From Planctomycetia bacterium (GTDB taxonomy: Bacteria; Planctomycetota; Planctomycetia; Pirellulales; S012-138), in assembly GCA_016177915.1 (NCBI GenBank), contig JACOUI010000328.1, forward strand, positions 1-37,702: 37,702 nucleotides of DNA, given 5' to 3'. The notes under the pieces are model-generated. The model had not been told where the DNA came from. It did no database searches and saw only the letters and a list, made by a program, of their open reading frames with translations. A program made the position numbers and the translations under genes. Every line of letters begins with the position of its first letter. Position 1 is the stretch's first letter. This document shows, piece by piece, positions 25,891 to 35,278 of the stretch.

Positions 25891-28776
25891 TTGGCCGCTC
25901 GACTTTACTCGCTCGCCAAAGAACTCAACTTCGACAGCAAGGTCCTTGTGGATCTGTGCCCCAAGGCGGGCATCCACGGCAAGGGATCGGCGCTGGCCAG
26001 CTTGACCGATGACGAAGTGACCAAGCTGCGCGCCTACCTGGCCGGCCTGTCGTCGCGCGCGGCCGCCAAGCCCACCATGCCGGCCTCCGCCAAGGCGGTC
26101 TCGACTCCGATCCCCGTCCTCAAGAGCCCCAAGACCCCCGCCCCGGCCGAGCCGCCCCGTTCACTGGAATCCGCTCCGGCGCAAGCCCTCACGGAAGCTC
26201 CGCAGGAAACCCTGGCCGAAGCGCCGGCTGAAGTCCCGTCGCCGGCGCCCGGTCCCGGCGAGCCGGCGCCTGGCCAGGCCCCGATGAGCACGCCGGCTGC
26301 GGCCGCCTTGGCGCCCGCGGCGCCGCGCGTACCCTCTGGCGGTGAAGCCGCGGCCGAAGAAAAGCCTTCCCAGCCCGTCGCGCCCTCCCCTGAGGCGCCG
26401 CCGCCTTCTGCGCCCGGTCCCGTGCGCAGCGAATACGGTCCGCTTTCCAACATCGGACCCTTGCGAAAGCTCTCTGGCAGGGGAGAAAAGCGGGCGGACG
26501 GTCAGAGAAAACCGGGCGACAAGCCCGCCGACGGGGGTCGAAGGGCCGGCACGGGTCCCGTGATTCGCGTCGGCCAGATGCCGCAGGCGCGGCCCCCCAA
26601 GGCCGCCCCCGCAGAACCCGAACCGCAGAAGCCGGACATTCGCCTGCCCCTGGACGCCCTCCGCGGCAAGAAGCCGCTGGGCGAGAAGGTCCGGGAGCAG
26701 CTCGAAAAGAAAGTCCGCGACGCGGCGGCCAAGGACACCACGCCCGGCGGCGTCTCGATCAAAGACCTCGTCGGCGGCCGCGGCAAGAAAATCAAAGGCC
26801 GCGCGGCGGATACGACCGAGTTCCGCAGCGCGGCGGTCAACCTCGAGGAGAGCCGCCGAAAGCGAAAGCTCCGCACGGAGCCGGGCGTCGCCGCCGCCGT
26901 CGACGAGCTGGTCGAGGAGCGGCAGGCGCCGCGCCGCCGCATCGTCCGCCAGAAACGCGCCGGCGCAGCCACCAGCCTGCCCCGCAAGACCAACGTCGTC
27001 GTCCAGTTCCCTTGCACCGTCCGCCAGCTTTGCGAAGCGACGGGCGTGCCGGCGGGCGACATGGTCAAGAAGCTCATCGACCTCACCGGCACGCTCAGCC
27101 GGACGATCAACAGCGTGATCGAGCCCGAGATGGCCGAGCTCCTGGCCGCCGAGTTCGGCGTCCAGGTCGAGTTCCGCCAGCCCCTCAGCGTGGAGCAACA
27201 GGTGCTCGGCAGCCTGGAAAGCGCGCCCGACGACGAATCCCGCCGCGTCACGCGGCCCCCGGTGGTCACGTTCCTGGGCCACGTCGACCATGGGAAGACG
27301 TCGCTCTTGGACCGGATCATCGGCACGAAGGTCGTCGAAGGCGAGGCCGGCGGCATTACCCAGCACATCCGCGCCTACCGCATCGATCACGAGGGCCGGC
27401 CGATCGCCTTCGTCGACACGCCGGGCCACGAGGCCTTCACGGAAATGCGCGCCCGCGGCGCCAACGTCACCGACATCGCGGTCCTGGTCGTGGCCGCCGA
27501 CGACGGCGTGATGCCCCAGACGCAGGAGGCCATCAGCCACGCCCGCGCCGCCGGCGTTCCCATCGTCGTGGCCCTCAACAAGATCGACCTCTACGGCATC
27601 GACGTCGACCGCGTCTTTCAGCAGTTGGCCGCCAACGAGCTGCTGCCGACCGAATGGGGCGGCGACACCGAAGTGGTCAAGTGCAGCGCGCTGACGGGCG
27701 AGGGAGTCGACAAGCTCTTGGAGACCGTGCTCACCATCGCCGAGCTGCACGACTTCAAGGCCAACCCCGAGCGCCCGGCCGCCGGCACCTGCCTGGAGGC
27801 CGAGCGGCACGAGGAGCGCGGCGTCGTCGCCAAGTTCCTCGTACAGGGCGGCACGCTCCGCGTGGGCGACGTCGTCGTCTGCGGCACCGCCTTCGGCCGC
27901 GTCAAGGCGATGTACGACACGCTCGACCCCCACAAGCGGCACACCGAGGCCCCCGCCTCCATGCCCGTCAACGTCATCGGCCTGCACGAAGTCCCCAACG
28001 CGGGCGAGCGTTTTTACGTCCTGCCGAACCTCACCCAAGCCCGGCAGATCGCCGAAGACCGCCGCACGGCTTCGCGCGAGACCGCGCTGGACGGCGCGAG
28101 AAAGCACATCGCCCTGGAGGACCTCAAGCAGCGCTTGGAGTCGCTCGGCCACGACGAGGTGCAGACGCTCAACGTCATCCTCCGCGCCGACACGCGCGGG
28201 TCCATCGAGGCCATCCTCAAGGAGCTTACGAAGCTCGAGCACCCGGAGGTCAAGATCAGGATCCTGCAGGCCCTGGTCGGCGGAATCTCCGTGGCCGACG
28301 TGCACTTGGCCGACGCCTCCGACGCCGTGATCCTCGGCTTCAACGTCGTCCCGGACGAAGACGCCCGCACTCTCGCCGACGCCAAGGGCGTGCAGATCCG
28401 CCGCTACGACATCATTTACCGCGTCAGCGAGGACATGAAGGCCGCCCTGGAGGGGCTGCTCAAGCCCGAGGAGCAGAAGCTCGAGCTCGGCCGGGCCCTC
28501 GTGCAGCGCGTGTTCCCGATCGGCCGCGCCAACGTCGCCGGCTGCCGCGTGATGGAAGGCGTGATCAAGCGCGAGGCCCAGGTCCGCATTCGCGTCATCC
28601 GCGACAGCACGATCATCGGCGAGTACCCCCTGGAATCCCTCCGCCGCGAGAAAAACGACGCCCGCGAAGTCCGCGAAGGCCAGGAATGCGGCATCAAGCT
28701 CGCCGGCTTCAACGACATCAAGGAAGCCGACGTCCTGGAAGCCTACAAGATCGAAGAGGTGGCCCGCACGCTCTAG
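25891..28776 (+). CDS. infB: Translation initiation factor IF-2
   Basis: GTPase that brings initiator tRNA to the 30S subunit. The TTG at 25891 was chosen: AGGAG ends seven bases upstream and the protein then opens with the typical IF-2 N-terminus [20 protein letters not shown]. An ATG at 25744 in frame would overlap nusA and add non-conserved sequence. The product has 961 residues: N-terminal domain, a Pro/Ala-rich linker of about 350 residues, and the GTPase with G1 GHVDHGKT (463-470), G3 DTPGH (509-513) and G4 NKID (563-566), followed by domains II, III ([14 protein letters not shown]) and the fMet-tRNA binding C2 domain ([31 protein letters not shown]). It is 112 bases after nusA and likely co-transcribed. 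Confidence 0.97.
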   Translation: MAARLYSLAKELNFDSKVLVDLCPKAGIHGKGSALASLTDDEVTKLRAYLAGLSSRAAAKPTMPASAKAVSTPIPVLKSPKTPAPAEPPRSLESAPAQALTEAPQETLAEAPAEVPSPAPGPGEPAPGQAPMSTPAAAALAPAAPRVPSGGEAAAEEKPSQPVAPSPEAPPPSAPGPVRSEYGPLSNIGPLRKLSGRGEKRADGQRKPGDKPADGGRRAGTGPVIRVGQMPQARPPKAAPAEPEPQKPDIRLPLDALRGKKPLGEKVREQLEKKVRDAAAKDTTPGGVSIKDLVGGRGKKIKGRAADTTEFRSAAVNLEESRRKRKLRTEPGVAAAVDELVEERQAPRRRIVRQKRAGAATSLPRKTNVVVQFPCTVRQLCEATGVPAGDMVKKLIDLTGTLSRTINSVIEPEMAELLAAEFGVQVEFRQPLSVEQQVLGSLESAPDDESRRVTRPPVVTFLGHVDHGKTSLLDRIIGTKVVEGEAGGITQHIRAYRIDHEGRPIAFVDTPGHEAFTEMRARGANVTDIAVLVVAADDGVMPQTQEAISHARAAGVPIVVALNKIDLYGIDVDRVFQQLAANELLPTEWGGDTEVVKCSALTGEGVDKLLETVLTIAELHDFKANPERPAAGTCLEAERHEERGVVAKFLVQGGTLRVGDVVVCGTAFGRVKAMYDTLDPHKRHTEAPASMPVNVIGLHEVPNAGERFYVLPNLTQARQIAEDRRTASRETALDGARKHIALEDLKQRLESLGHDEVQTLNVILRADTRGSIEAILKELTKLEHPEVKIRILQALVGGISVADVHLADASDAVILGFNVVPDEDARTLADAKGVQIRRYDIIYRVSEDMKAALEGLLKPEEQKLELGRALVQRVFPIGRANVAGCRVMEGVIKREAQVRIRVIRDSTIIGEYPLESLRREKNDAREVREGQECGIKLAGFNDIKEADVLEAYKIEEVARTL

Positions 28777-28782
28777 TGCCGC

Positions 28783-28829
28783 CGCAGAGCGACCCCAGCC
28801 CCAGGGACGGCCCCCCCGTTCGCTCTGCG
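28783..28829 (+). other. 10-bp stem-loop between infB and rbfA
   Basis: CGCAGAGCGA at 28783-28792 pairs perfectly with TCGCTCTGCG at 28820-28829 around a 27-base C-rich loop. No T tract follows, so it is not a standard terminator. It may stabilise or mark processing of the infB end, or act weakly on rbfA expression. Confidence 0.5.
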
Positions 28830-28888
28830 CTGCCTTGGCGCCGTCCGCCCTCGCGATCGCCTTTCTCGCGTTCCCGCTAAAGTGAACC

Positions 28889-29368
28889 ATGAGCTCTCGA
28901 CGACTGCAAAAAGCCGCCCAGGCCGTTCGCCAGGTCGTCAGCATGGCCATCCTCACGGAGGTGAAGGACCCGCGGGTCCGCGACGTCACGGTCACGCACG
29001 TGGAAATGTCGGCCGACATGCGCTATGCCACGGTCCACGTCTCCATCATGGGCGACGAAGTCCGCCAGAAGCTGGGCCTCGCCGGGCTGCGCCATTCGGC
29101 CGGCTTCCTCCAAGCCCGGCTGGCCGAAAAAATCGAGACTCGCTACACGCCCCGGCTGCAGTTCGAGCTGGACCAAGGCGTCAAGCGATCGATCGAGATC
29201 GCCCGGCTGCTCAAGGAAGTGCTCCCCGGCTCGGGCGCGGCGTCGCCCAACGCGGCCGAAGGCGACGATGACGAAGCCGACGGCGAGAATCGGGGCGACG
29301 AAACGCCCGACGAACCCTCCGACGAAAACCAGGACGACGAAACCGACGACGAACCGCGCGGGAACTGA
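28889..29368 (+). CDS. rbfA: Ribosome-binding factor A
   Basis: Late 30S maturation factor that binds near the 5' helix of 16S rRNA. The 159 residues start with SSRRLQKAAQAVRQVVSMAIL, then VKDPRVRDVTVTHVEMSADMRYATVHVSI (the KH-type core), and KIETRYTPRLQFELDQGVKRSIEIARLLKEV, all typical of RbfA. Usual length is about 115-135 residues; the extra part here is an acidic tail of about 40 residues, almost only Asp, Glu, Asn, Gly and Pro. The ATG at 28889 is 112 bases after infB. The following gene is not truB, as it often is, but an HhH-GPD-like gene. Confidence 0.95.
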   Translation: MSSRRLQKAAQAVRQVVSMAILTEVKDPRVRDVTVTHVEMSADMRYATVHVSIMGDEVRQKLGLAGLRHSAGFLQARLAEKIETRYTPRLQFELDQGVKRSIEIARLLKEVLPGSGAASPNAAEGDDDEADGENRGDETPDEPSDENQDDETDDEPRGN

Positions 29369-29432
29369 CGCTCGCCGCTTCTGCCTCGCCCCGCCCTCAA
29401 GGTCTTCTACTCCCTACCGCCCGCAATCGGCA

Positions 29433-30341
29433 ATGGCCAGCCTCAATCGCACCGCCCTGTTGAACAAGACCTTCAAGGTCTTGAGGAAGCACTACAAGCC
29501 GGTCCCGGTGGACGCCAGGCGGTCCGTCTCCGAGCACCTGCTCTACGCCCTGTGCCTGGAGAACAGCTCGTACGCGTCGGCCAACCGCGCCTACAAGGCC
29601 CTGCAGGCCGAGTTCATCGACTGGAACGACGTCCGCGTCGCCACCGTCACGGAGCTGGCCGAGGTGCTCGCCGGCACGGCCGACCCGCCTGCCGCGGCGG
29701 GGAACCTGCGCCGCTTTCTGCAGTCCGTCTTCGAGTCGCGCTACAGCTACGACCTGGAGAATCTCCGCAAGGAGAACCTCGGCGTCGCCGCCAAGAAGCT
29801 CGCCGAAACCGACGGCACGACGCCGTTTGCCGTGGCCTACGCCATGCAAAACGGCCTGGGGGCGCACTCGATCCCGGTCGACCGTGGCGCCCTCGGGGCG
29901 CTGCTCGTGGTGGGCGCGATCACGCCCGGCGAGGCCGCCGAGGGGGGCGTCCCCGGCGCCGAGCGGGCGATCGCCAAGAACAAGGGAGCGGAGTTCGCCT
30001 CGCTGCTGCACCAGCTCAGCGCCGACTTCGTCGCCAACTGCTACGCCCCCAGCCTGCAAAAAATCCTGCTGGAGATCAACGACGACGCCAAGGCCCGCCT
30101 GCCGAAGCGCGGCGCGAAGAAACCCGAGGAGGAACTCCCGCCGCAGGCTGCCAAGGCGAAAGAGTCGAAGCCTGCGCCCGTGCCCGTCGAATCGCGCCCC
30201 GCGCCGGGCGGCGCGGCCAAGGCGGAACCATCCAAACCGACGCCCAAAGCCGCCGCCGCGCCCGCCGCCAAAGCTGCCGCCGCGAAACCCGTCCCGGCCA
30301 AACCGGCGCCCAGACCCGCCGCCAAGCGCAAGCCCCGCTGA
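29433..30341 (+). CDS. HhH-GPD (endonuclease III-like) protein with basic tail
   Basis: A 302-residue protein. Residues 1-210 are helical and follow the endonuclease III pattern: EHLLYALCLENSSYASANRAYKAL, an AGNLRRFLQSVFE segment, and a helix-hairpin-helix region YAMQNGLGAHSIPVDRGALGALLVVGAI in which the Asp of VD is in the catalytic position. The catalytic Lys of glycosylase/lyases and the four-cysteine iron-sulfur loop are missing, so it is probably a DNA-binding or inactive relative. The C-terminal 90 residues are a Lys/Ala/Pro-rich tail reminiscent of histone H1-like proteins. ATG at 29433, 64 bases after rbfA on the same strand; the stop converges with the MFS gene, two bases apart. The family link is by eye. 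Confidence 0.7.
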   Translation: MASLNRTALLNKTFKVLRKHYKPVPVDARRSVSEHLLYALCLENSSYASANRAYKALQAEFIDWNDVRVATVTELAEVLAGTADPPAAAGNLRRFLQSVFESRYSYDLENLRKENLGVAAKKLAETDGTTPFAVAYAMQNGLGAHSIPVDRGALGALLVVGAITPGEAAEGGVPGAERAIAKNKGAEFASLLHQLSADFVANCYAPSLQKILLEINDDAKARLPKRGAKKPEEELPPQAAKAKESKPAPVPVESRPAPGGAAKAEPSKPTPKAAAAPAAKAAAAKPVPAKPAPRPAAKRKPR

Positions 30342-30343
30342 CG

Positions 30344-31603
30344 TCAAACGCAAAGTGGCCTGCGATGCGTTTTCTCCCATTCGCGCGTCGCGCGCATCCG
30401 CACCAGCCATGCCGCCACGAGCGCGCCTGCCAGCGCCAAACCAGCCAGCGAGGCGTACACCAGCCGGTCGTCCGTAATTGAACCCGCCAGCGGCGCCCCC
30501 AGGCTCCCCACGCCGAATCCCAGTGTGTTGCTGATCCCGTAGCCCAGGCTCCGCCGCCGGGCGGCGACGAATTGCGGGATCAGGCTGTTGTAAATCGGCT
30601 GGTTCATGAACTGCACGAAGGACACCGCCGCCGCCGCCACGATCCGCCAGCCCCCTTGCGCAAACGCCATCGCCACCAAGAGCGGCACCAAGGCGAAATA
30701 AATCACCGCCAGTTGCCGCTCCAGCTTCCCCGGCCGGCCGAGGCGCCCGGCGAGCATCTGGCCGGGCACGCCGACCAGGAGCACCATCGCGGCCAGAAGA
30801 TTGCGAAACACCTCGTCCTTCATCCACGTCGGCCGCAGCGCCAGGCCGCTCAAGTAACGCGGCAAAAAGTTCATAAGTCCGGCGTAGACCATGCCGGAGA
30901 AGAGCCCCGCCATGCAGAGCACGAAAAACGGCGCGGAGAGCGCCGGGCCGTCCGCCTTCGTTTCGGTTGAAGCGGTTGTGCGCGTGGCCGCGCCGCCGTG
31001 GCGGTCGGTGAGCTTGAGCGCCATCACGGCCGCGAGCACCATTCCCGGCACGGCCAGCACGAGGTAATACTCGCGCCAGTTGAGCGTCCCCAGCACCGCC
31101 GTGGCGAGGAACGGCGCGCCCGCGATCCCCAGCGACCCCAGGATGCCGTGATATCCCAGGGCCGCCGTGCGGCGGTGCGGCGGCGCGGCGTGCGAGATGA
31201 GCGCGAGGCCCGCCGGGTGGTAAATGCTCGCAAAGCTCCCCATCAGGAACATCGTGCCAAACAGAATCGCCAGCGAAGGCGCATGCCACGCCAAGACCGC
31301 CGTGGCCGCGCAGCCCGCCAGATACGTCACCAGCATCCACTTGGCGCCGAACCGGTCGACCAGCCACCCCACAAAGAGCGCTCCCAGGCCGAAGGGCAGC
31401 CGCCACGTCATCCCCAATTGCCCCATGGCCTGTTTGCCCGCGGCGGCGTCGAGATGAAACTCGCGGGCGATCAATTGCTCGACGCTGGGAAACGCCAGCT
31501 CATAGACGTGAACGAGCGCATGCGCGCAGGAGACGATCAGCACCAGGCCCAAGAGCGACGGCCCGGACCCGCGCTGCGCAAGACGGCCCGTTGCGTCGTT
31601 CAT
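30344..31603 (-). CDS. MFS transporter
   Basis: A 419-residue integral membrane protein with about 12 hydrophobic helices. The first loop motif of the major facilitator superfamily is present as GWLVDRFGAKWML after helix 2. Other landmarks are GSFASIYHPAGLALISHAAPPHRRTAALGYHGILGSLGIAGAP in the first half and a long central loop (TDRHGGAATRTTASTETKADG). The YHPAGLALISH stretch resembles FosmidR/fosfomycin-efflux type and related carriers, but the substrate cannot be named. Its ATG (31601-31603) overlaps the trpD stop by four bases (ATGA), so it is translated with trpD; export or uptake of an aromatic metabolite is conceivable but only an inference. Confidence 0.88.
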   Translation of the reverse strand: MNDATGRLAQRGSGPSLLGLVLIVSCAHALVHVYELAFPSVEQLIAREFHLDAAAGKQAMGQLGMTWRLPFGLGALFVGWLVDRFGAKWMLVTYLAGCAATAVLAWHAPSLAILFGTMFLMGSFASIYHPAGLALISHAAPPHRRTAALGYHGILGSLGIAGAPFLATAVLGTLNWREYYLVLAVPGMVLAAVMALKLTDRHGGAATRTTASTETKADGPALSAPFFVLCMAGLFSGMVYAGLMNFLPRYLSGLALRPTWMKDEVFRNLLAAMVLLVGVPGQMLAGRLGRPGKLERQLAVIYFALVPLLVAMAFAQGGWRIVAAAAVSFVQFMNQPIYNSLIPQFVAARRRSLGYGISNTLGFGVGSLGAPLAGSITDDRLVYASLAGLALAGALVAAWLVRMRATREWEKTHRRPLCV

Positions 31604-32640
31604 GCTCGGGTACGCTCGGCGAGCGCCGTCAGCAGGCGCCGCGCCGCCCCGGAGTCGATCGCCTGCGCCGCCAGGGCCGCGGCCTCGGCCGGTGCTTGCG
31701 CTTTTCCCACGGTCCACAGCGCGGCGGCCGCGTTGAGCACCACGACGTCCCGCGCCGCCCCGCGCCGGCCTGCCAGCACGCCGCGAATCACCTCCGCGCT
31801 TTCCGCCGGGCCGGCGACGCGCAGCTCGCCCGTCCCAGAGCAGGTCAACGCGGGGCAGGACAACCCGGAGCAGGACAGCCCAAAATCCTCCGGCCGCCAG
31901 GCGAACGCTCTGCGTCCCTGGGGCGTGACCTCGATCACGGCCGTCGGGCCGGCAAGGCTCACTTCATCGAGGCCGCCTTCCCCGTGCACAATTACGCTTC
32001 GCCGCGTGCCCAGAAGCCCGATCGCCTCGGCCAAGAGCGGCGCGGCCTCGGCCCGGCCCACGCCGATAAGCTGAAACGGCGCGCCGGCGGGATTGGTAAG
32101 CGGACCCAGCAGATTGAAGATCGTGGGGAAGCCAAGCTGCTTGCGCACGGGCGCCACGTGCTTCATGGCGGAGTGCAGCCGCGGCGCATAGCAAAAGCAG
32201 ATGCCGAGCTTGGCGAGACAGTCTTCGACGCAGGCCGCGTCGGCCTCGATGTTCACGCCCAGCTCGGCAAGCACGTCAGCCGAGCCGGTCCTTCCGGACG
32301 CGCTGCGGTTGCCGTGCTTGGCGACGGCCGCGCCGGCGGCGGCCGCCACGATCGCCGCGGCCGTGCTGATATTGAACGTGCCGCTGCCGTCGCCGCCCGT
32401 GCCGCAGGTGTCCAAAACATCCGCGCGCGACGTGCGGATCGGCGTCATGTGCTTGCGCATGGCCCGAGCGGCCCCGGCGATCTCGGCGACGGTCTCGCCC
32501 TTGAGGCGCAGGCCCGTGAGCAAAAGGCCGATCTCGCCGGGCGTACACTGCCCTTGCATGACGGCGTCGATGGCGGCGGACGTTTCCTCGAGCGAGAGGT
32601 TCTCGCCCGCCGCCAGCTTGCCTAGTTGCGTTTCAATCAT
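31600..32640 (-). CDS. trpD: Anthranilate phosphoribosyltransferase
   Basis: Second step of tryptophan synthesis: anthranilate plus PRPP to phosphoribosyl-anthranilate. In the 346 residues: LDTCGTGGDGSGTFNISTA (PRPP loop, CGTGGD 79-84), KHGNR (108-112), NLLGPLTNPAG, and the HGEGGLDEVSL motif that binds magnesium/PRPP. ATG 32640 is preferred over a GTG five codons earlier because GGAG is six bases upstream. An odd feature is a tandem five-residue repeat GLSCSG-LSCPA-LTCSG at 255-268, caused by a 15-bp DNA repeat, located on the strand-rich part before the C-terminal domain. No other trp genes adjoin. PRPP comes from prs, present at 36601. Confidence 0.96.
   Translation of the reverse strand: MIETQLGKLAAGENLSLEETSAAIDAVMQGQCTPGEIGLLLTGLRLKGETVAEIAGAARAMRKHMTPIRTSRADVLDTCGTGGDGSGTFNISTAAAIVAAAAGAAVAKHGNRSASGRTGSADVLAELGVNIEADAACVEDCLAKLGICFCYAPRLHSAMKHVAPVRKQLGFPTIFNLLGPLTNPAGAPFQLIGVGRAEAAPLLAEAIGLLGTRRSVIVHGEGGLDEVSLAGPTAVIEVTPQGRRAFAWRPEDFGLSCSGLSCPALTCSGTGELRVAGPAESAEVIRGVLAGRRGAARDVVVLNAAAALWTVGKAQAPAEAAALAAQAIDSGAARRLLTALAERTRA
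31834..31878 (-). repeat. Three 15-bp tandem repeats inside trpD
   Basis: Three consecutive imperfect 15-base units (31834-31848, 31849-31863, 31864-31878) with a shared GAGCAGG/GGGCAGG core. In frame they encode LSCSG, LSCPA and LTCSG. The unit keeps the reading frame, as expected for slippage expansion under selection. Confidence 0.75.
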
Positions 32641-32672
32641 CGGCCGCTCCGCCACGAAACTGCGAAGCGTCC

Positions 32673-32678
32673 ATTATC
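32673..32678 (-). promoter_or_regulatory. Putative -10 element of the trpD-MFS unit
   Basis: GATAAT on the minus strand, one base off the consensus, lies about 33 bases before the trpD ATG and just after the terminator of the upstream gene. No good -35 was found. Confidence 0.35.
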
Positions 32679-32682
32679 GATC

Positions 32683-32706
32683 AAAACCGCCCCCGCGAAA
32701 GGGCGG
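32683..32706 (-). terminator. Rho-independent terminator of the 744-residue secreted protein gene
   Basis: On the minus strand CCGCCC (32706-32701 side) pairs with GGGCGG (32692-32687 side) around an eight-base loop and is followed by TTTTGATC. It lies 26 bases after the stop of the gene at 32732 and separates it from trpD. Confidence 0.6.
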
Positions 32707-32731
32707 GCGTGAAGCGGCCGCCCAATGCGGT

Positions 32732-34966
32732 CTACGGCGTCGTCTTGGCCGGCTGCGCCTTGGTCGACGTCGCGCCTTCCTTCGGCGGCTCCTCCGGCGC
32801 CGGCTCCAGCGCCCAGCCCGCGCTCGCCCAATCGCCGCGGAAAACGTACTTCTTGAGCTTCAGCACGCCGGCCGCCTTCCAGCGGTCCGGAAGCTGGATG
32901 CCGTCGCCCAGCATCTGCTTGTCGAACGCTTTCTCGAATTCGTCGACGAGCTGCCGGCGAAGGGCCGACTCGCCGGGGCGAAGCTGCCGCCCTTCCTGGT
33001 AGTCCGGCGGCAAGGCCTCGACCAGCCCGCGATCAATGATGTACCGCTCGTCCTCCTTCTCCGACCGGATGCGCCGCGTGGCCTTGAAGCCGTCGGCGCC
33101 TTGCTCCAGGTGGTACAGCGCCGTGATGTTCATCTTCAAGTTCTGCGGCTCGCTCCTTCCCACGCGGAAGTACGTCCCCCGGATCGTGACGAGGACATGG
33201 TCGCCCGCCTGGAACTCGATCGTGATCGGGTCCTGCTCGGTGAAGCGGATCTCCCAGGGCGGGTCGTCGGCGTTCTTCTGGAACCGCTCGGGAACCTTGC
33301 CGAAGAAGGCCGTCATCTCCGCCTCGAACTGGTCGCGGTCCAACAGCCGGCCGCCGTAATAGTGCCGCGCCAGGTTGTTGAGCATCGTTTCGTGGACGTG
33401 GACGGTCATGTCGAAGTCGCCGTCGATCGTCGGCGGGGCCTCGTGCGCCGCCACGTCCGCCCCCAGCGCCTGATACCACGTGACGCGGAGCGCGTCTTCG
33501 GTCGTCGCGAAGACCAGCTTCTGCGGAAAAGCCCCCTGCTTGAGCAGCGGCTTGCGGAATTGGTTCATGAACTTGTCGTTCGTCTTCCCCAGCCGCTCCT
33601 TGGAGGCGCTGTCCAGCCGCCCCTTCACCCGCTGCGCCGCGTGCTGGCCCGCGATCTGGTTCGCGCGCCCGCGGTTCTCCTGCACCCGGCTCCAGGCGAT
33701 GCTGTCGGCCTGGCCGGCAAAAAACCCGCCCCGGCCCGAATCGACGCTGATCGGGCTGGCGTTGGTCGTGGCCGCCGCCGTGGCCGGGTAGTCGTGGAAT
33801 CCCTTGTGATCGAGCGAAACCTGCTTGAGCGCCCGAAAACTGGTGGTGCCGCGGCTGACGATCGTGGCCCCGCTGTTGTAGCCGGTCGTGTCCGACTGCG
33901 TCGTTCCCTGGAAATGGCTGTGGATCACGGCCAGGCGGTCGTTGGGGATCAGCTTCGCCGAGACCTTCCCGGTCGTCACGCCCGTCCCCTCGATCTGCGT
34001 TCCGAGGATCACGTCCGTGATCGGCGCGGTGTCGTTGACGTCCTGATTGAATCCGGCCGTCACTAGCTTCGCCGACAATGAAAGGAAGAGGTTCGGCCGC
34101 CAATAATGCCGGCGCACCTCCGCGCAGGCCTCCTTCGCCTGGCCGTGCTGCTCGAGCCAATCGAGCGCCGCGCCGGCCGCCTGAAGCTGCTCGCCGTCGG
34201 CTTTCTTCAGAAGCGCCTCGGTGCTCGCCGCCAGCGCCTCGATTTGCACTTTGTACTTCTCGCCCGCCGCTTCGTCGCCCGACACGCGCGCGTGAGCTAC
34301 GTACGGCTCGAGCGCCTCGCGGACCTTCACCATCGCCGCCGTCTCCGTCCCCGGCAGCTCGCTGGCAAACTGCGAAAGGACGCCCGCCAGCGCGTCGGCG
34401 TCGGGCTTGGCGTCGTCGGCCACCTGCGCCTTGAGGGTCTCGAACTGCAAATACTCCTTCCAACCCGCGCCGGCCTTGCCCCAGCCGTTAAGCACCTTCT
34501 CCAGCGCCGCGGTTGTCTCCTTGAGCTTCGCCTTCGACGCGGCGACTTGCTCGGCCGTGACGGGCGAGAACCCTTCCGCCGCCCCGCGCACCAGCGCCGG
34601 CAATTCCGCGGCCGTCGGCGCCGAAAGCCCCGCCGACCAGGCCTCGAGTCCCGTCCGCACGTTCACGAAGTATTGGTTCTCGAGCCCCTTGGCGCCGCTG
34701 GCGTACTGGGCCAGCACGTCCTTGACGACCTTTGCGTCGGCCTTCTCCCCCAGCGCCAATTGCTCGCGCAGCGCGTCGCTCTTGAGGTACTTGTGCCAGC
34801 CCTCGGCCGACGTGCCTTTGAGCCACCCTTCCAGGTCCGAAAACGCGCGCTTCAGGCCTTCGCTGGGAGGCGTGGGCTCGGCAAAGGCCGTCCCGCCCAG
34901 CGCTCCCCACGTCACCCCGGCCCACGCCAACGCCGAAATCGCGACGATCAAGCGCCTCGCCTTCAT
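32732..34966 (-). CDS. Secreted protein of 744 residues, unknown function
   Basis: Signal peptide at 1-29 (MKARRLIVAISALAWAGVTW, then GGTAFA before EP). Residues 30-270 are a helical region with two related segments (FSDLEGWLKGTSAEGWHKYLKSDALREQLALGEKADAKVVKDVL against VLNGWGKAGAGWKEYLQFETLKAQVADDAKPDADALAGVL), that is, an internal duplication. The rest is an alpha/beta region with LSAKLVTAGFNQDVNDTAPITDVILGTQIEGTG and a beta-rich part with strand pairs (ITIEFQAGDHVLVTIRGTYFRVG, MNITALYHLEQ). No catalytic motif or known domain was recognised. The ATG at 34966 has AAAGGAGG nine bases upstream, a strong site. A terminator follows. Probably a periplasmic protein common in planctomycetes, but this is inference. 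Confidence 0.8.
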   Translation of the reverse strand: MKARRLIVAISALAWAGVTWGALGGTAFAEPTPPSEGLKRAFSDLEGWLKGTSAEGWHKYLKSDALREQLALGEKADAKVVKDVLAQYASGAKGLENQYFVNVRTGLEAWSAGLSAPTAAELPALVRGAAEGFSPVTAEQVAASKAKLKETTAALEKVLNGWGKAGAGWKEYLQFETLKAQVADDAKPDADALAGVLSQFASELPGTETAAMVKVREALEPYVAHARVSGDEAAGEKYKVQIEALAASTEALLKKADGEQLQAAGAALDWLEQHGQAKEACAEVRRHYWRPNLFLSLSAKLVTAGFNQDVNDTAPITDVILGTQIEGTGVTTGKVSAKLIPNDRLAVIHSHFQGTTQSDTTGYNSGATIVSRGTTSFRALKQVSLDHKGFHDYPATAAATTNASPISVDSGRGGFFAGQADSIAWSRVQENRGRANQIAGQHAAQRVKGRLDSASKERLGKTNDKFMNQFRKPLLKQGAFPQKLVFATTEDALRVTWYQALGADVAAHEAPPTIDGDFDMTVHVHETMLNNLARHYYGGRLLDRDQFEAEMTAFFGKVPERFQKNADDPPWEIRFTEQDPITIEFQAGDHVLVTIRGTYFRVGRSEPQNLKMNITALYHLEQGADGFKATRRIRSEKEDERYIIDRGLVEALPPDYQEGRQLRPGESALRRQLVDEFEKAFDKQMLGDGIQLPDRWKAAGVLKLKKYVFRGDWASAGWALEPAPEEPPKEGATSTKAQPAKTTP

Positions 34967-35278
34967 GACGGTTCCCCTCCTTTTAAGCCCGGCCGCGTCC
35001 CCCTCTCAACCGGGCCAGACGTTCCGGCAGCAATGCCGCCGGTGAGTGCATCGGCCACGCCGGCCGTCGCAGTTCCGCACATTCTACGCATTCTCTGCAA
35101 ACCGCAAAGTCCAACCTTTCCGGCCACACCCATTCTTCTTGGCTTACCTCTTCTCAAACGACTTATTCTGATTATTCTGTTTACTCGTAATTATCTTTTG
35201 CATTCATCTTATGTTCTTCATTCTTTGCAGTCTTTCTACGTGAACGGTCGCTTCCACGATGGTTGCAAGGAGAACGAG
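34967..35278. other. Divergent intergenic region, pyrimidine-rich and AT-rich
   Basis: A 312-base stretch between two divergent exported-protein genes. From about 35085 to 35270 the plus strand is unusually rich in T and C and far lower in GC than the surroundings, with many -10-like boxes (TATTCT at 35164-35169 and 35173-35178; TTGGCT at 35139-35144). It probably holds both promoters, but none can be singled out. Confidence 0.45.

Noticed and set aside
26161-29019. Long minus-strand frame opposite infB
   Set aside because: Pure antisense of a conserved gene, composition dominated by Ala, Asp, Val and Gly, no motif, no ribosome site.
34106-35278. Extension of the CAP-protein frame upstream by about 390 codons
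   Set aside because: It lies antisense to the 744-residue secreted protein; a strong ribosome site and signal peptide mark the start at 35279.
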